The notes under the pieces were generated by a model, which was not told where the DNA came from, searched no databases, and was given only the letters and a program-made list of their open reading frames with translations. The position numbers and the translations under genes were made by a program. Of a stretch of 64,000 nucleotides of DNA, positions 35,062 to 45,721 are shown piece by piece (position 1 is the first letter of the stretch; each line of letters starts with the position of its first letter). Location of the stretch: contig JAXBDG010000002.1 of the NCBI GenBank assembly GCA_036320915.1, forward strand, positions 3,500,001 through 3,564,000, given 5' to 3'. Source of the stretch: Linnemannia elongata. Lineage: Eukaryota > Mortierellomycota > Mortierellomycetes > Mortierellales > Mortierellaceae.

Positions 35062-37686
35062 TCAAGAATCGGCAACGATTGTATCGTCGTCGCCATCTGC
35101 GAAAAGCTCGTCCCGCGGATCAAATCGAATAGTCTTGGTCGGCTCCTTGACGGCCTTCGCCATCATGATCTTGAAAGGATTACTCTTCTCTGTACTGACA
35201 GGCTTTGAGGCAATGGCACCACCGTCAGTTTTACCGCCAAGTACGCCAGGAGCACTAGTTCGAATCCACCTGTCCAGGTTGACGGTATCGCGCTTGGTGT
35301 CCTTGAATTGAAACTCACGGATCACCGAGGGTTGATTCTCCATCACCGCCGTTGACGAAGGAGTAGGTTTCTTATCCTGACTGCCAGCGCCTGCACTGCG
35401 CTTAGAGGGGCTCATTTTGGCCGGCGTGGGTGAAGGCAAAGGTGACGGTTTCACTTGCGGCTGCTGTCCCTGCTTGGCCCACTGCTGCATCATCGAAGAC
35501 CCGCCACCAACACCACCTCCTCCAATTCCGCTCTTCATCGGAAAAAATGTCGTCCGAGGCGTCGAAACAGGTTTTTTATCTGCACGGGTCTTGATCATCG
35601 TAATTGGCTTTGATGCTGGACGGCTTCCCTTCTCTTGTTGCTGTTGTTTCCCCTTTAGGGGAGATGACTGGGTAATAAAAATCGCGCTTGAGGTCTGTTC
35701 CGTCGCAGGTTTGATGAATGGCTGAAACTGGTAGCTGTTGCCAATGTCATGTCCAGCACGCCGGCGAGTTGGGAGGTTGCTGACAGGAAGACCCTGAGAC
35801 TGTTGATATGGTATTGGCTCCTGCTTACGAGGAGATGTGCTTGTCGAAAACACCCAGGACGATGTGCGTGATACCGGTGAGGTTGCTACCTTGGCGAATG
35901 GATTGGGGGGTGTCGCTATTGGTGCAAGGCGTAGGTCTTGTATATCCTCTTGCTCGTAGACGTTGCGCTTATGGTCCTCCTCAAACTTGGAATCTTTCTG
36001 CAGGTGGTCCTGGGGCTCATACTTGACATCCTCCTGCTTGATGGGCCGAACTGTGAAAGATTTCTGAGGAGCCGAGTCGTAGCGGTCTGTGTCGTCTGGT
36101 TCAACTGGTGGTGGTCGATGTCGAGTCTTGAGTCGGGCAATAGTAGAAACCTCAACGCCATTAGGACCCATCCCTGCCGACCATCCTTGACTGGCAACTC
36201 CCTGTCGCTCCTGCTGCTGGGAGGTAGAACGAGGTTCCTCCATCTCGACATCTTCCTTCTGCAGGAAGGTCAATTGCCTTTCTACCACACTCCGGACCCG
36301 AACAAACGCCAGACCTTCATGATGACCTGACGACTTCCCGTTCGAGGCGACAGATCGAGTCCGAGTACCGAACGTGAGCCGAACATAGGATAATACCTTT
36401 TGGTACATGTTGAGGTTAAACATGTGGTCGAGTCCGTTCTCACCAATAATCACGTTCGTTTCACTGCTGGTGAGGCCGGTGGTGGTACTCTGTTGCTTGT
36501 TGAGAGGTCGCCATCTTCCCGCTGGTATAGTGGTCCTGCTGTCGCTGCCATCATCCTGACCTCGGCTATATTTTGTTCTCTTCTTGGACCGCTTCCGATT
36601 CTCTCGCTCCTCGGCAAAAGTCCTCCTCATCTCTTCTCCTCGTCGGTTGTACTCCGCTTGATGGGGCGCAAGTGGTTCCGGGAGAGGGAGGAAATGCACT
36701 TGACCTAGTTTGGACAGCGCCAAACACTCTGACAGCCCCAATCCATCCTCTCCACCTAGGTCAGGTTTCTGTCCAAAGGTGAGCTTGTAGGTCCGGTTCA
36801 ATCGATCTACCCATTTCTGCATGGGGTTCATCCCGTTCTCTTGTTCAAAGTAGCTGTTGGGGTGGTTGACATAGGTTGCCGACTGCTGCTCCTGTAGTGT
36901 CTGACTTGGGAAAAGTTCGACGTTGCGCCCGAGTTTTGTCCAGCCCCCTTCCTCTGGAGCCAAGGTCTGTTCTTGAAATAGCGTCTCCGCCAGACTCGGA
37001 AGAACCGCCGTTCCGGACAAATCAATGCCCAATAGATGCTGAAACACCAACTGTTTCTGAAGGTGGTGCTGTTGCTGCTTCTGGAAAGACCACAGCCGAG
37101 CGATCCCCCTGTGAGATACGTCCGTACCTGCTAGGTTTAGGTACTCCAGCAAAGTTGGTCCTGACGATCCAAAAGTGACACTGCGGATCAGATGGCTCAA
37201 TCCTGTATCGCCGATTTTTAGTCCAGCAAGATTCAGGACCTTGAGGCGAGAGAGTCCCGACAGAAACGCCATATCCTTGTCCTCCAAACCAGGCGAGTTC
37301 CCCGCTACACAACCGCCCGACAGATCCAAGTAGACCAGACACTCTGCAAAGGCCCCCAGGTACGGTATGTCGTCCTGAAGCGAACATCGGATTCCTGTGT
37401 ACTCAGAGCCCAAGAAATCTTCACCATAGGACTCGGAGAAGAGAATAATCCCTGCTTGGCGTTGTTCGGTAGTGAGTCGCCATTGACTGGCTCGCTTGAC
37501 AAACTCTTCAAAGAGCGGTTGACCAAAGGGGTGGAAGGGGAGACCTTCGAAGCTCCCATAGATCTCGAGGTGAGAGATGCAGGTCTGGATGGCGATGTCG
37601 AAGAGGGAAGGGAAGTTGGATGAGTTGTTCTTTTTCCGCTGATGTGTGAGATCTTGGAGGGCTCGTTTCCGGGACAGGGATGTCAT
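35062..37686 (-). CDS. Intronless leucine-rich-repeat protein with long disordered tail
   Basis: Single 874-residue frame from MTSLSRKRALQDL to TIVADS. The N-terminal half (about 25-260) is globular, with leucine-rich-repeat units: AECLVYLDLSGG, RLKVLNLAGLKIGDTGLSHL, TLLEYLNLAGTDVSHRGIARL and HLLGIDLSGTAVLPSL. This is similar in style to AMN1/Zyg-11-like LRRs used as adaptor surfaces. The C-terminal 500 residues are disordered, with many Ser/Thr-Pro sites (KPSPLPSPTPAKMSPSKR) and an acidic end (PRDELFADGDDDT). No F-box was recognised, although the first 25 residues are basic. Having no intron is unusual among its neighbours. Function unknown; adaptor or scaffold is a guess. Confidence 0.85.
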   Translation of the reverse strand: MTSLSRKRALQDLTHQRKKNNSSNFPSLFDIAIQTCISHLEIYGSFEGLPFHPFGQPLFEEFVKRASQWRLTTEQRQAGIILFSESYGEDFLGSEYTGIRCSLQDDIPYLGAFAECLVYLDLSGGCVAGNSPGLEDKDMAFLSGLSRLKVLNLAGLKIGDTGLSHLIRSVTFGSSGPTLLEYLNLAGTDVSHRGIARLWSFQKQQQHHLQKQLVFQHLLGIDLSGTAVLPSLAETLFQEQTLAPEEGGWTKLGRNVELFPSQTLQEQQSATYVNHPNSYFEQENGMNPMQKWVDRLNRTYKLTFGQKPDLGGEDGLGLSECLALSKLGQVHFLPLPEPLAPHQAEYNRRGEEMRRTFAEERENRKRSKKRTKYSRGQDDGSDSRTTIPAGRWRPLNKQQSTTTGLTSSETNVIIGENGLDHMFNLNMYQKVLSYVRLTFGTRTRSVASNGKSSGHHEGLAFVRVRSVVERQLTFLQKEDVEMEEPRSTSQQQERQGVASQGWSAGMGPNGVEVSTIARLKTRHRPPPVEPDDTDRYDSAPQKSFTVRPIKQEDVKYEPQDHLQKDSKFEEDHKRNVYEQEDIQDLRLAPIATPPNPFAKVATSPVSRTSSWVFSTSTSPRKQEPIPYQQSQGLPVSNLPTRRRAGHDIGNSYQFQPFIKPATEQTSSAIFITQSSPLKGKQQQQEKGSRPASKPITMIKTRADKKPVSTPRTTFFPMKSGIGGGGVGGGSSMMQQWAKQGQQPQVKPSPLPSPTPAKMSPSKRSAGAGSQDKKPTPSSTAVMENQPSVIREFQFKDTKRDTVNLDRWIRTSAPGVLGGKTDGGAIASKPVSTEKSNPFKIMMAKAVKEPTKTIRFDPRDELFADGDDDTIVADS

Positions 37687-38253
37687 GGTTCTGTGTTGTC
37701 CATGGAAAGTATGAAGGAGAAGGCGTGGGAGTGAATGAAAATAGTGATGTTACTCGTTGCTGGCAAGTAAACAAAAAATAAATATCTGATAGCGCGTTAG
37801 CAGTCGCCATGTTTCGCCACCAACCGCATCTGATAAACATGGTTGATCACTTCAAGAACTATAAAACCCTGATGGTCGCAAACATGAAAAAGACACTGGA
37901 GAGACCCCAGAAAAAGCGCTCGTGTTTGAGTTTTTGTAAAGTAATAGTAGAGACCACTCTCACATACCCGGTTCAGGCTAGCCCCTCAGTAGACAGAGAA
38001 AGCACACAGTACATGGCCCAAAAGAGGAACAATGATTGACCAGCCCAAAAACAAAGCTCAGCCCAGCCAGCCCAGCCAGCCTCAACCTAATTCTCCCTCC
38101 CTTGTCCCTTTTTTCTCTCTTCTAATCCAACTTTTCGTTCGTTTCTTTTTTTCTTCCTCAATATCTTTCATCCCTTACTCATCCATCCTTCCCCCAGCTT
38201 TTTTCTTTAATTCCTTTTCTTACGTTCTACATATCTATCCCTGTATTCTTATA
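37687..38253. other. Divergent promoter region
   Basis: Between the LRR gene (minus) and the secreted protein gene (plus). CT-rich leader sequence lies at 38090-38230. A short CAGCC-type repeat (AGCCCAGCCAGCCCAGCCAG) lies near 38055-38075. Confidence 0.55.
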
Positions 38254-39074
38254 ATGGCTCGTCTTCGCCTATTCCTTCTCGCCATCATCCTCAGCTGCGT
38301 AAGCCTCACCTTTGTGCAAGCCTGTGGTAAGGCGCCCGCCCTCCCATTCACTCACCACTCGTCCACAATTGACTTTGACCTCAAGGACACAGCAATTACA
38401 GTCGCCCCCCAGGAACAGCGCTACCCCTATCGTCGAAACCTTTGTCCATGTCCATTCATTCAGCCATCAACAGCACACGCACAAGCGGCCCACTAAATAC
38501 CCTCCCAATCAACCTTTGCTTGTTCTCTTCAACAAAAAACATCATAATAGAGGAGGCATGTCGTGCCGATCCTGTCAAATTCCTCACAAAGAAGTACGAG
38601 GCAATCCTGGAACACCAGGCAACAAAGCTCACAGGCGTCAACGCCGTCAACGCCAAGAAGCTGATCAAGCCCACAGTCGACAAACTCATCGGACGGAACA
38701 ATGTCATCGACAAGACCATCTTTGACAAGTTTCGTGGCAACTGCCCCGCCAAACCAGGACAGCGAAGTCCCGACGAGTTTTGCGGATCTGCGAAATCGAT
38801 TGCTTGCTTTGCAGCCTGGGGTCATAAGAACAGCGTCTTTGATCTTGTCCACGCCAAGGTTGTGGAGTCTGTGAGAAACTCTTATAGGAAGCAGTCGGCA
38901 GAGGTCAGGGCTGTCATGGTCGATGGATTGGACAAGTTTTGTCCTGTGAACTGCATGGAAGACTGGATCGAGCCGTAAGTGTCGTTTCTCTTCCTTTTTT
39001 TCTGTGTGCTTGTGTGTCTGTGTTTTTTGTGGGTTAGGACAAAGCAAGAAAAGGCCTTTGGAACTATCAAATGA
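38254..39074 (+). CDS. Small secreted Cys-rich protein
   Basis: Exons 38254-38326, 38551-38974 and 39038-39074 sum to 534 nt, 177 residues. The N-terminus MARLRLFLLAIILSCVSLTF, followed by VQA, is a clear signal peptide, with cleavage after VQA expected. The mature chain has seven Cys (ACEEAC, GNC, EFC, IAC, KFC, VNC) and is mostly helical and Lys-rich. The second intron is chosen because GCC|GTAAGT is a perfect donor inside the apparent TAA stop. Splicing to GGGTTAG|G restores the Pro codon and adds TKQEKAFGTIK. No known family. Candidate secreted or apoplastic protein. Confidence 0.82.
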
Positions 39075-39864
39075 CTCTTCAGACTCGTTCGAATATCGAG
39101 GAATGTGCACTGGGATGGGATGATCTATTTTAGGGACATGGGAATTTCCTTGCGCCTTTGTCTGCAATACACTGAACACTCACAAATGCCTCTTTTTCTT
39201 TTTATATTTATATCCATTCGGTTGCATGCATGCATATGTACCTCCTTCGCCTTTGTTTCTTCTCTCGCCACTGCCACATTTGGACAACAACTTCGGGATC
39301 CCACCGAAATCAACGACGCCAACAACAAATATACAGCTTTCAGCTCATCATGCTCACCTGGGAACAACGGGAACACCCGCACCAATACCGCCAAACACCC
39401 AACTGCCTTCCTCTGGGCCATGGCGGCATCTAATTTTCTCTCGCGCCTCCTCTTTTCAACCTTGCTCCTCCTGTCTTTTATTCTGGAAACAGGATTGGGA
39501 CTAGAGTATCATCTTTTTCATCGTCTACTCCTTCACATTATTCCCTTCTTCTTGCTCCCCCTTTATCAACCCGTGTCGCTGTTTTATCACTACTGTTTGA
39601 ATAAACATTTTCTTCGCTTCGTGCCCATTCGCAAGAAAGTAAAAGAAACGAGGCGCTCTTTGTGTGAATGAATGATTGCCTTAACAGGTCGGCAACCTTT
39701 TTTTGTCCGTGTGTACGCAATTATATCAGGAACAGGAACAATGCTGGTGTCGAGAGGGACCTCCTGGGTCTCTCGTCATCTCCTCTACCATGTGCCTGAC
39801 CCATTCGTCCTTGAGCACCTCCTTGTTTTTTTAGTGACCGAGACTAGCAGTGGGCTCCTTCACT

Positions 39865-39866
<2 letters not shown>
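39075..39866. other. Intergenic region
   Basis: 3' flank of the secreted protein gene. A 188-codon open frame at 39105-39671 has no start context or domain and looks like chance. Nothing else seen. Confidence 0.5.

Positions 39867-39908
<42 letters not shown>
39867..39908. repeat. Poly(T) tract, about 42 nt
   Basis: Uninterrupted T run, the longest homopolymer in the window, at the left edge of an AT-rich stretch of broken frames. Read from the minus strand it is a poly(A) tract at the end of that stretch. Confidence 0.9.
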
Positions 39909-39911
<3 letters not shown>

Positions 39912-41560
39912 CTGTGAAGCGTTTGTCAAACAAAAATTGCTAACGGGACAACGATGTCGCGTCGATTAATGAGGATAAGCTGTTTGTATCTCGTAATGTC
40001 CACTCGACGTCTTTCGTTTGCCTTCAAAACAGGAACAGAGGCTATCTGTGGAGCTATTATACCAGGCCCTGAGTAAATTGCTAGCTGAACGACACAATTT
40101 TCTCTATTAGATAGCCACAGATCATACTCGATCTTTTGTACCGAAAATATTGATGCGACGTTGATGAAGACTCGGATTAACAAGTACTTTTGTGTGGTTT
40201 GTTGATATTGAATGAAGAGGATGAACGCTTTGCTAGCCACTACTTGAAGCCTCGTTCTCCTGTCGCAGAGAACTTGGCAACGACGTTGTATTCGCGGGAT
40301 GTTGTGTCGAATTTGTATTCGCTGAACACTTTGACGATGGTTGTGGTGTGGAGTTAGAACGACATTGTGGATCTTTAGTGGCAACTTCTTATAAAAAGAG
40401 AGACACAGATCGATACCGATCCAACATTCCGTTCTTTGCTGTATTGGTGTTTTCCTTCTCTTGCACAAATTCACGGTAGACGAATAGAAAAATGAACATC
40501 TTTCATGTTTTTCGTATGCCGGACTTTTGGACTGCTATGACGCTCTGGTACGTTTTAAAATAAGTACTCTATGAAGACTCCGTCCGGGGTTTGAGGATTT
40601 TTCTTCAAACGCGCTTTGCCTGCATACTTGCGTGTCTGTTCTTGAGATTGAAGTTGGGCTACATTTTGCGAATTTTGTCGGCCTCAGCAAGTATAAAGTT
40701 GTCCATATTGAGACTTGATGAGACAGATAACCCGTTAGCCAGTCGTAAGCAGATGAAAGTCTTTGAAGTCGTTACCAATGTATCGCGATATCGCATCGTG
40801 CCTTGACTGTGTTTTCTGTCGACAGCAGGCTAACCTTTGAAACTGCTGTAATACCTGTGTTGACTTTGGCGAGAGCAGTGCATCTGAAGCGATTGAAGGA
40901 GAGAGAAATTGTTGTTCATGCTTGGTGACGGAATTGGTTGTTACGAAAGGGTGTCTGCAACTTTACTTGTTCTTCATGCCACGGGCGATTTATCCGATCC
41001 ATTGGCGAATTGTTATTCCCCTTCTTTGCGCAAATACAAGCAATTGTGGCGCTGGTCCTTTCATGCGATAGATCGATCACCCACGCCTCGTTTCAATATG
41101 GCATTGTTGATTCAAATACACGATGCAATTGAACGTCCTATGAAGAACCGCTAAACGTTTGAAGGTAAATAGATCAGGCTGCCATGAGTAAACTCTTTGC
41201 GTGACGATACTACGCCTCGAACTCTTCTAACATTTTCCGTGTCTCTTAGAGGGACCGAATTGCGTGGCTATTGAGATGCTTCTTTCATATGCGCTATGCT
41301 TGTTGTGATCGCGTGCCTTTTACTGTTCTTAAAGGTTGTTCTGAACACCTTTGGAGAATCTTCTCTGGTTTTTTTCTTCTCACGAGCTGTTACCTTTGTC
41401 TAATCTGGATGAGGATTCGCATTGTAGATCTTGCGAGTCCAAGTACGCCTCTTCGTCGTTTCCTTATCTTGTGTTCCATATTTTCAACCTGTAAGGAAAT
41501 GCGATAAAGGCACGCTTTTCTCGCCATCACTCCATTATAGTCCTTTCATAGTACGAAAAT
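39909..41560 (-). pseudogene. AT-richer stretch with broken reading frames, possible decayed gene or element
   Basis: Base composition differs from flanking genes. Several stretches on the minus strand read like protein but are cut by stops and frame changes: about 41080-40930 (WVIDLSHERTSATIACI), about 40900-40810 (NRFRCTALAKVNTGITAVSK), about 40640-40560 (KARLKKNPQTPDGVFIEYL) and about 40330-40240 (FSEYKFDTTSREYNVVAKFS). A 182-codon open frame covers 40474-39926 in another frame. With a poly(A) run on the same strand at its downstream end, it could be an old retrocopy. I cannot identify the parent family, and no terminal repeats or target-site duplication were found. Confidence 0.3.
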
Positions 41561-43022
41561 CATCCACCCTATGTCTTTGAGGGTCTATTTGATGTTTTTG
41601 CTACATAGCACATATAAAAGGAAAAGTATATACTGATGCCCTCCGCAACGGATGCTCAATTTATTTTTCCTGGTTTGAAGGTTTCTCTTCGGACGATACA
41701 AGAAAAGTTTTTGAGCAGACAAGACGTTGTAGAATGCGGCGGCTCGAGGATTTGAACAACATGTTGGTAGAGCAGTGGGAAGCATGAGGGACGAAAACAA
41801 AAATGTGTCAAAAAAGGCAGTTCTTATGTTTTCATTACTTGCTGGGACATGTGTGCAATTTTTTTTCCTCTTTGTAGATGATGCCATCACTGAATCATGT
41901 ATCTCGTGAACAATTTCTTTCAACGCGTCTTGTTATTCTGACTTGAAGATAACGCGTCCTTGACACGCGATGGGGCACACCATGAAAATTGTTCTTCCCC
42001 ATCACACACTCGTTCATGGAAAAGTGACGGTAAGAGGTGCATTTTTCTACATTTTTATTTTTCAGTGTCTCTTCGTCCTACCTGATGCAACACTAATTGA
42101 AAAAATGACATTACTCATTCTACGCCATTCGCACAACTCCCTGTTCCCTTTCTCGCTCTCTGTCGACTCTCAATAGCCCAATGTCACCCCTCACATAATG
42201 CAAAGAAGAAGAAAAAAAACCAAACCGCTGCCTGCAAAACACCCGTTAATTTTCCATCCATCCCCCTTCCCTTATTCTCCCTCAAAAGGTCCCCACGCCC
42301 TCGTCCATTTCGAAATTGCGTTTCACAAAGACAGAAAAAAAAACACAAGCCGAACAAACTACCTGTTTGTGTATTTTTTTGAGCATTCCTCACCTCCTCT
42401 GCTTCACTCTCACCATTCCCGCATCCCAATCTCCAATTCAAGTATTTTTTTTATGTCCCTCCGCCCACTCTTTGTCGCTCGGTTGTTTTGTTTATCATTT
42501 GCGCCCTATAGCTCACCATCCATCACTCTCTTATCCACAACCGTAACACATGCCAAGGGCAACTACGTGTTCCTGTGCTTGTGGAATTGCAGCGAGGGGT
42601 GTAGGGTAGGGGGGAAGGGGGGGGGGGGGGAATGGATGCATGCCGACAGTTGAGTTGCGCACAGAAGGTTTTCTCTGTCTCCTTGTTATTTTCACCTCAT
42701 GCATTTTGCGTGCCATTTTGTGCGATGGATGGTGCGAGGAAAGGAGGAGTAATTGTCACTTTAAGGTACCAAAGTAGCTAGTTGACTGGTTTGCTTGTCG
42801 TGTTACTAGTGGAGGGGTCGAAGCGCAAGAGGAAAAAGAGGCAAGGGTCAAGGGGGCTACATAGACCTGAGTCTGGGTCTGCGTATGTTTGCGCGTGAGT
42901 ATATGGGAAGGGCTGGAATGAGTAAAAAAAAATGCGAGCTGTAGTCTCTCCTTCCTCCTCGTCGATTTCCCCCCAAATATCACTTTGCGCAAAAACGCAG
43001 AGAAATGCAATTGGCGCCCACG

Positions 43023-43054
<32 letters not shown>

Positions 43055-43321
43055 AAGCTGCAACAACTCTGTTTCTCCACAACCGCAAAATACTCAGGAA
43101 CAAGGTGAACATACAAAACGATAGAGAGAAGAGATGCCAGATAAACAAGACTCTCAAATAGTGACGAAAGATGTGTATATGTACAAGTTCTTTGTGCGTT
43201 TGTTTTATTGTGCTGTTTGGGTATTATCGGTGGGCGCAGATTGGGTATCGACAATGAAAGAATATCGAATTCCTTGTCGCATCCATGTCTGTCACACAAT
43301 GCCTTAAAGAAGAACGACGAT
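41561..43321. other. Intergenic region with homopolymer runs
   Basis: No coding evidence. It has a CT-rich stretch at 42230-42540, a G run of 14 at 42617-42630 and an A run of 29 at 43023-43051. The right end is the 3' flank of a secreted-protein gene. Confidence 0.55.
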
Positions 43322-43660
43322 TTAAGCAGTAGCGGGAGTGAAGGAAGCCTGGCCGTTGGAGCCACAGGTCAGTCCGGCAGCCCTCATGTTAGGGGCATAC
43401 GAGCTCTTGAAAGCAGATATGGTAGAGCCGCACTTGTCAGCAGTGGCGCAAGAGTCGATCCAGGAGCCACTGAGGGACGAGCAAAGGCAAGCAGCATAAG
43501 CGGGCGAGACTGAACCGGCGGTCGCCTCGACATTGGCGCAGGCGGGGAGTTGCTTGAGGGATTCTTGGAGGCACAGGGTGCAGGCCGAGGGGTCTGCTTG
43601 TGCCGAGGCGGTGGAGGCGACGAGGGCGACAAAGGTGGCGGCGAGGATTGTGAACTTCAT
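43322..43660 (-). CDS. Small secreted eight-Cys protein
   Basis: Single exon, 112 residues. MKFTILAATFVALVASTASA is a textbook signal peptide. The mature 92 residues hold eight Cys arranged C-x2-C-x10-C-x17-C-x-C-x10-C-x5-C-x20-C (ACTLC, LPAC, AACLC, DSC, DKC, LTC), so four disulfides are likely. The spacing resembles CFEM-like or other fungal eight-Cys secreted proteins, but the match to the CFEM consensus is not exact and there is no GPI-type tail. It is probably a wall-associated or effector-like protein, with function unknown. Confidence 0.85.
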   Translation of the reverse strand: MKFTILAATFVALVASTASAQADPSACTLCLQESLKQLPACANVEATAGSVSPAYAACLCSSLSGSWIDSCATADKCGSTISAFKSSYAPNMRAAGLTCGSNGQASFTPATA

Positions 43661-45067
43661 GATTGAAGGCAGAGTGTGTGTAGGAGTGAGGTAGAAAGAG
43701 AGGAGGGACGGCGAAAAGGCTAGCTATAGGAAGATTGGGACGGGAGTTGTAAAGAAGAAAGAAAGAAAGAGAGAGAGTAACATGAAAGGAAGAGGTGGTT
43801 GCTTTAATACATGTCCGAAGGTGAGTATGCTGACAACACAAAGGGTCAGGGTAAGCAGGATGAGGGATGGGGGACCCTTGAAGCGAAACCTCGGTGGCCT
43901 GTTGTTGTTGTTGTCAATGATCGAGAAGGACAACGATGTGGAGGCGAATGCATAGTTGCTCTCAACCTCAAACCACGGCATCCTGGTCCGTTTGTTATTT
44001 CTCCCCCACAAAAGTAAGGGCGACAGAGATGAAATAAGACTCCATGTAAACAAACAGTAGGGCGAGCGTCTTTCAGTACGCTGTATAACCAACAGACCTG
44101 AAAGGATGCTAAAGAAGGTTGGGGAGGAGGCCATCAGGGCGCATAAAACGAACGAGACAGAATACAGTCATTGGAGTGGGATAGATAGATTGCATGTGCA
44201 TCCTCCAGTCTTAATTTCGTTTATTATCGCTTTTCTACTTTTGACTGTTCGTGTTCACTAGTTCTTGGTGCTACATTAGGAGAAGAGCAGGGGAAAGGCA
44301 TTGGAGGCAGAGAAGAGAACAAAGCAAGGGCTCTTATTTGTTTGTTGTTCATGTGTATTTCGTGAATTGGCGACGCGGGGATGGATGGACACGGCATGTT
44401 TCCGCTCAAGCGGGTGAGGTCTAAGGGAGGGAGCACAGAGGTCTGACCGACCGTTCAGGGATAAAGATGACAAAGCGAGCTTCTCTCTTCATCGATGGAC
44501 TCGTTTATACCGTAGATAGAGCAAAAACATACAACAACAATCTTTACAGCATGATTTAGCGTATGGTCACATATTTACTACTGTAGGATCATTCGTTTGA
44601 CATACTGGGGTTGGTTTGAAGTGAACATATCGAGGTTTGAAGTGAACAACAGAACAGTGTTTATGGATGCAGGCGATGATTTTTCTTGCCATTGGAAGGT
44701 GAACGGTCGAATAAGAACGACCAATGCCAAGTAAAATAAAAAGATTTTTCTTACGAACTTTTCACAGTAAGTGTATTTGATATTGGCGAGCCTCGCACTG
44801 CAGACCATATCCAGTTTTGTTCAGTACAAGTACGAAAAATGGTCCACTCAACATTTCTGATCAAAATGGACCCTGGAACAGCATGCTTCGCCCAATTCAT
44901 CTTGAAGCCAAAAAACAAGTGACAACTGAAGCAAAAAACACGTTTGTGAATGCAGTGTTTAAGACTCGATTGTAAATAGCCAAGCAAAAGGTTCAATGAA
45001 AAATGCTGATGCACATTTTTTATTCAGGAGAAGAGTTTTTGATACAGTGGTCCTTGGCAACGAGAAT
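43661..45067. other. Intergenic region
   Basis: Promoter of the eight-Cys protein gene, including (GAAA)n near 43755-43775, and the 3' flank of the ribosomal protein gene. No coding evidence. Confidence 0.55.
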
Positions 45068-45721
45068 TTACTTCTTGTTGGTAAGGATACTATTCGATTA
45101 CAAGTAAAATAAAATAAAAGGTGGTTAGTGAATTGTGCCTGCGAAAAATGCGTCCAAAAGACCCTACTAGCCTGAAGAAACGTGCCAAAAAAAGAAAACT
45201 TACCCATCGTAACGCTGCTTGAACCAGTTCATGGTCTCCTCCTTGTTGACACGGTGGTTGGCACCAACCTTGGCAACGCAGCGGCGACGCTTGGTAATAC
45301 GGTTACCGGGACGGTTCATGCAGACGAAGAAATCCATACCGTAAATACCGATGGAGGGGTCGTACTTGATACCCAAATCGATGTGCTCCTGGATACCGAA
45401 GCCAAAGTTGCCGGTCTCGGAGAAGTTGGACTTCTTCAACTCGTACTCCTTGACCTTGAGGCCACGCTCGAGAATCTCCTCGGCCTTGGGGCCACGGACG
45501 GTGACGTGGACGGCGATCTTCTCGTTACGACGGATACCGAAGGTACGGACGGTGTAGCGAGCCTTGGAGTAGACGGGGGTCTGACCGGTCAACTGCTCGA
45601 GAACCTTGGCGGCACGGGTAAGTCTGTCTCCGGACTCACCGACGCAAATGTTGAGAACGAGCTTCTCGAGGCGCAACTCGCGCATGGCGTTGGTGGACTT
45701 TTGGGTCTGGTCTTCAGCGGA
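45068..45721 (-). CDS. RPL11: Ribosomal protein uL5 (RPL11), start exon not placed
   Basis: Exons 45721-45204 and 45089-45068 give [20 protein letters not shown] through to YDGILTNKK, the entire uL5/RPL11 chain of the large ribosomal subunit apart from the initiator. Signatures include [40 protein letters not shown] and [16 protein letters not shown]. The coding part follows a TATAATAG acceptor in phase 0, so the ATG lies in an upstream exon, perhaps consisting of little more than the ATG as in many ribosomal-protein genes. Candidates are an ATG followed by GTACAT at 46496, and MAVSG ending before GTAGAG at 46064-46050. Neither is strong. Because of the intron before residue 2, a start at the internal Met of MRELRLEK is less likely. 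Confidence 0.93.

Noticed and set aside
39105..39671. 188-codon open frame downstream of the secreted protein gene
   Set aside because: Low-complexity Phe/Leu/Ser composition, no start context, no domain and no splice support.
41725..41790. tRNA-like GGATTTGAAC and GGTAGAGCAGTGG strings
   Set aside because: The two box-like strings are in the wrong relative order and strand for one tRNA, and the stems do not pair.
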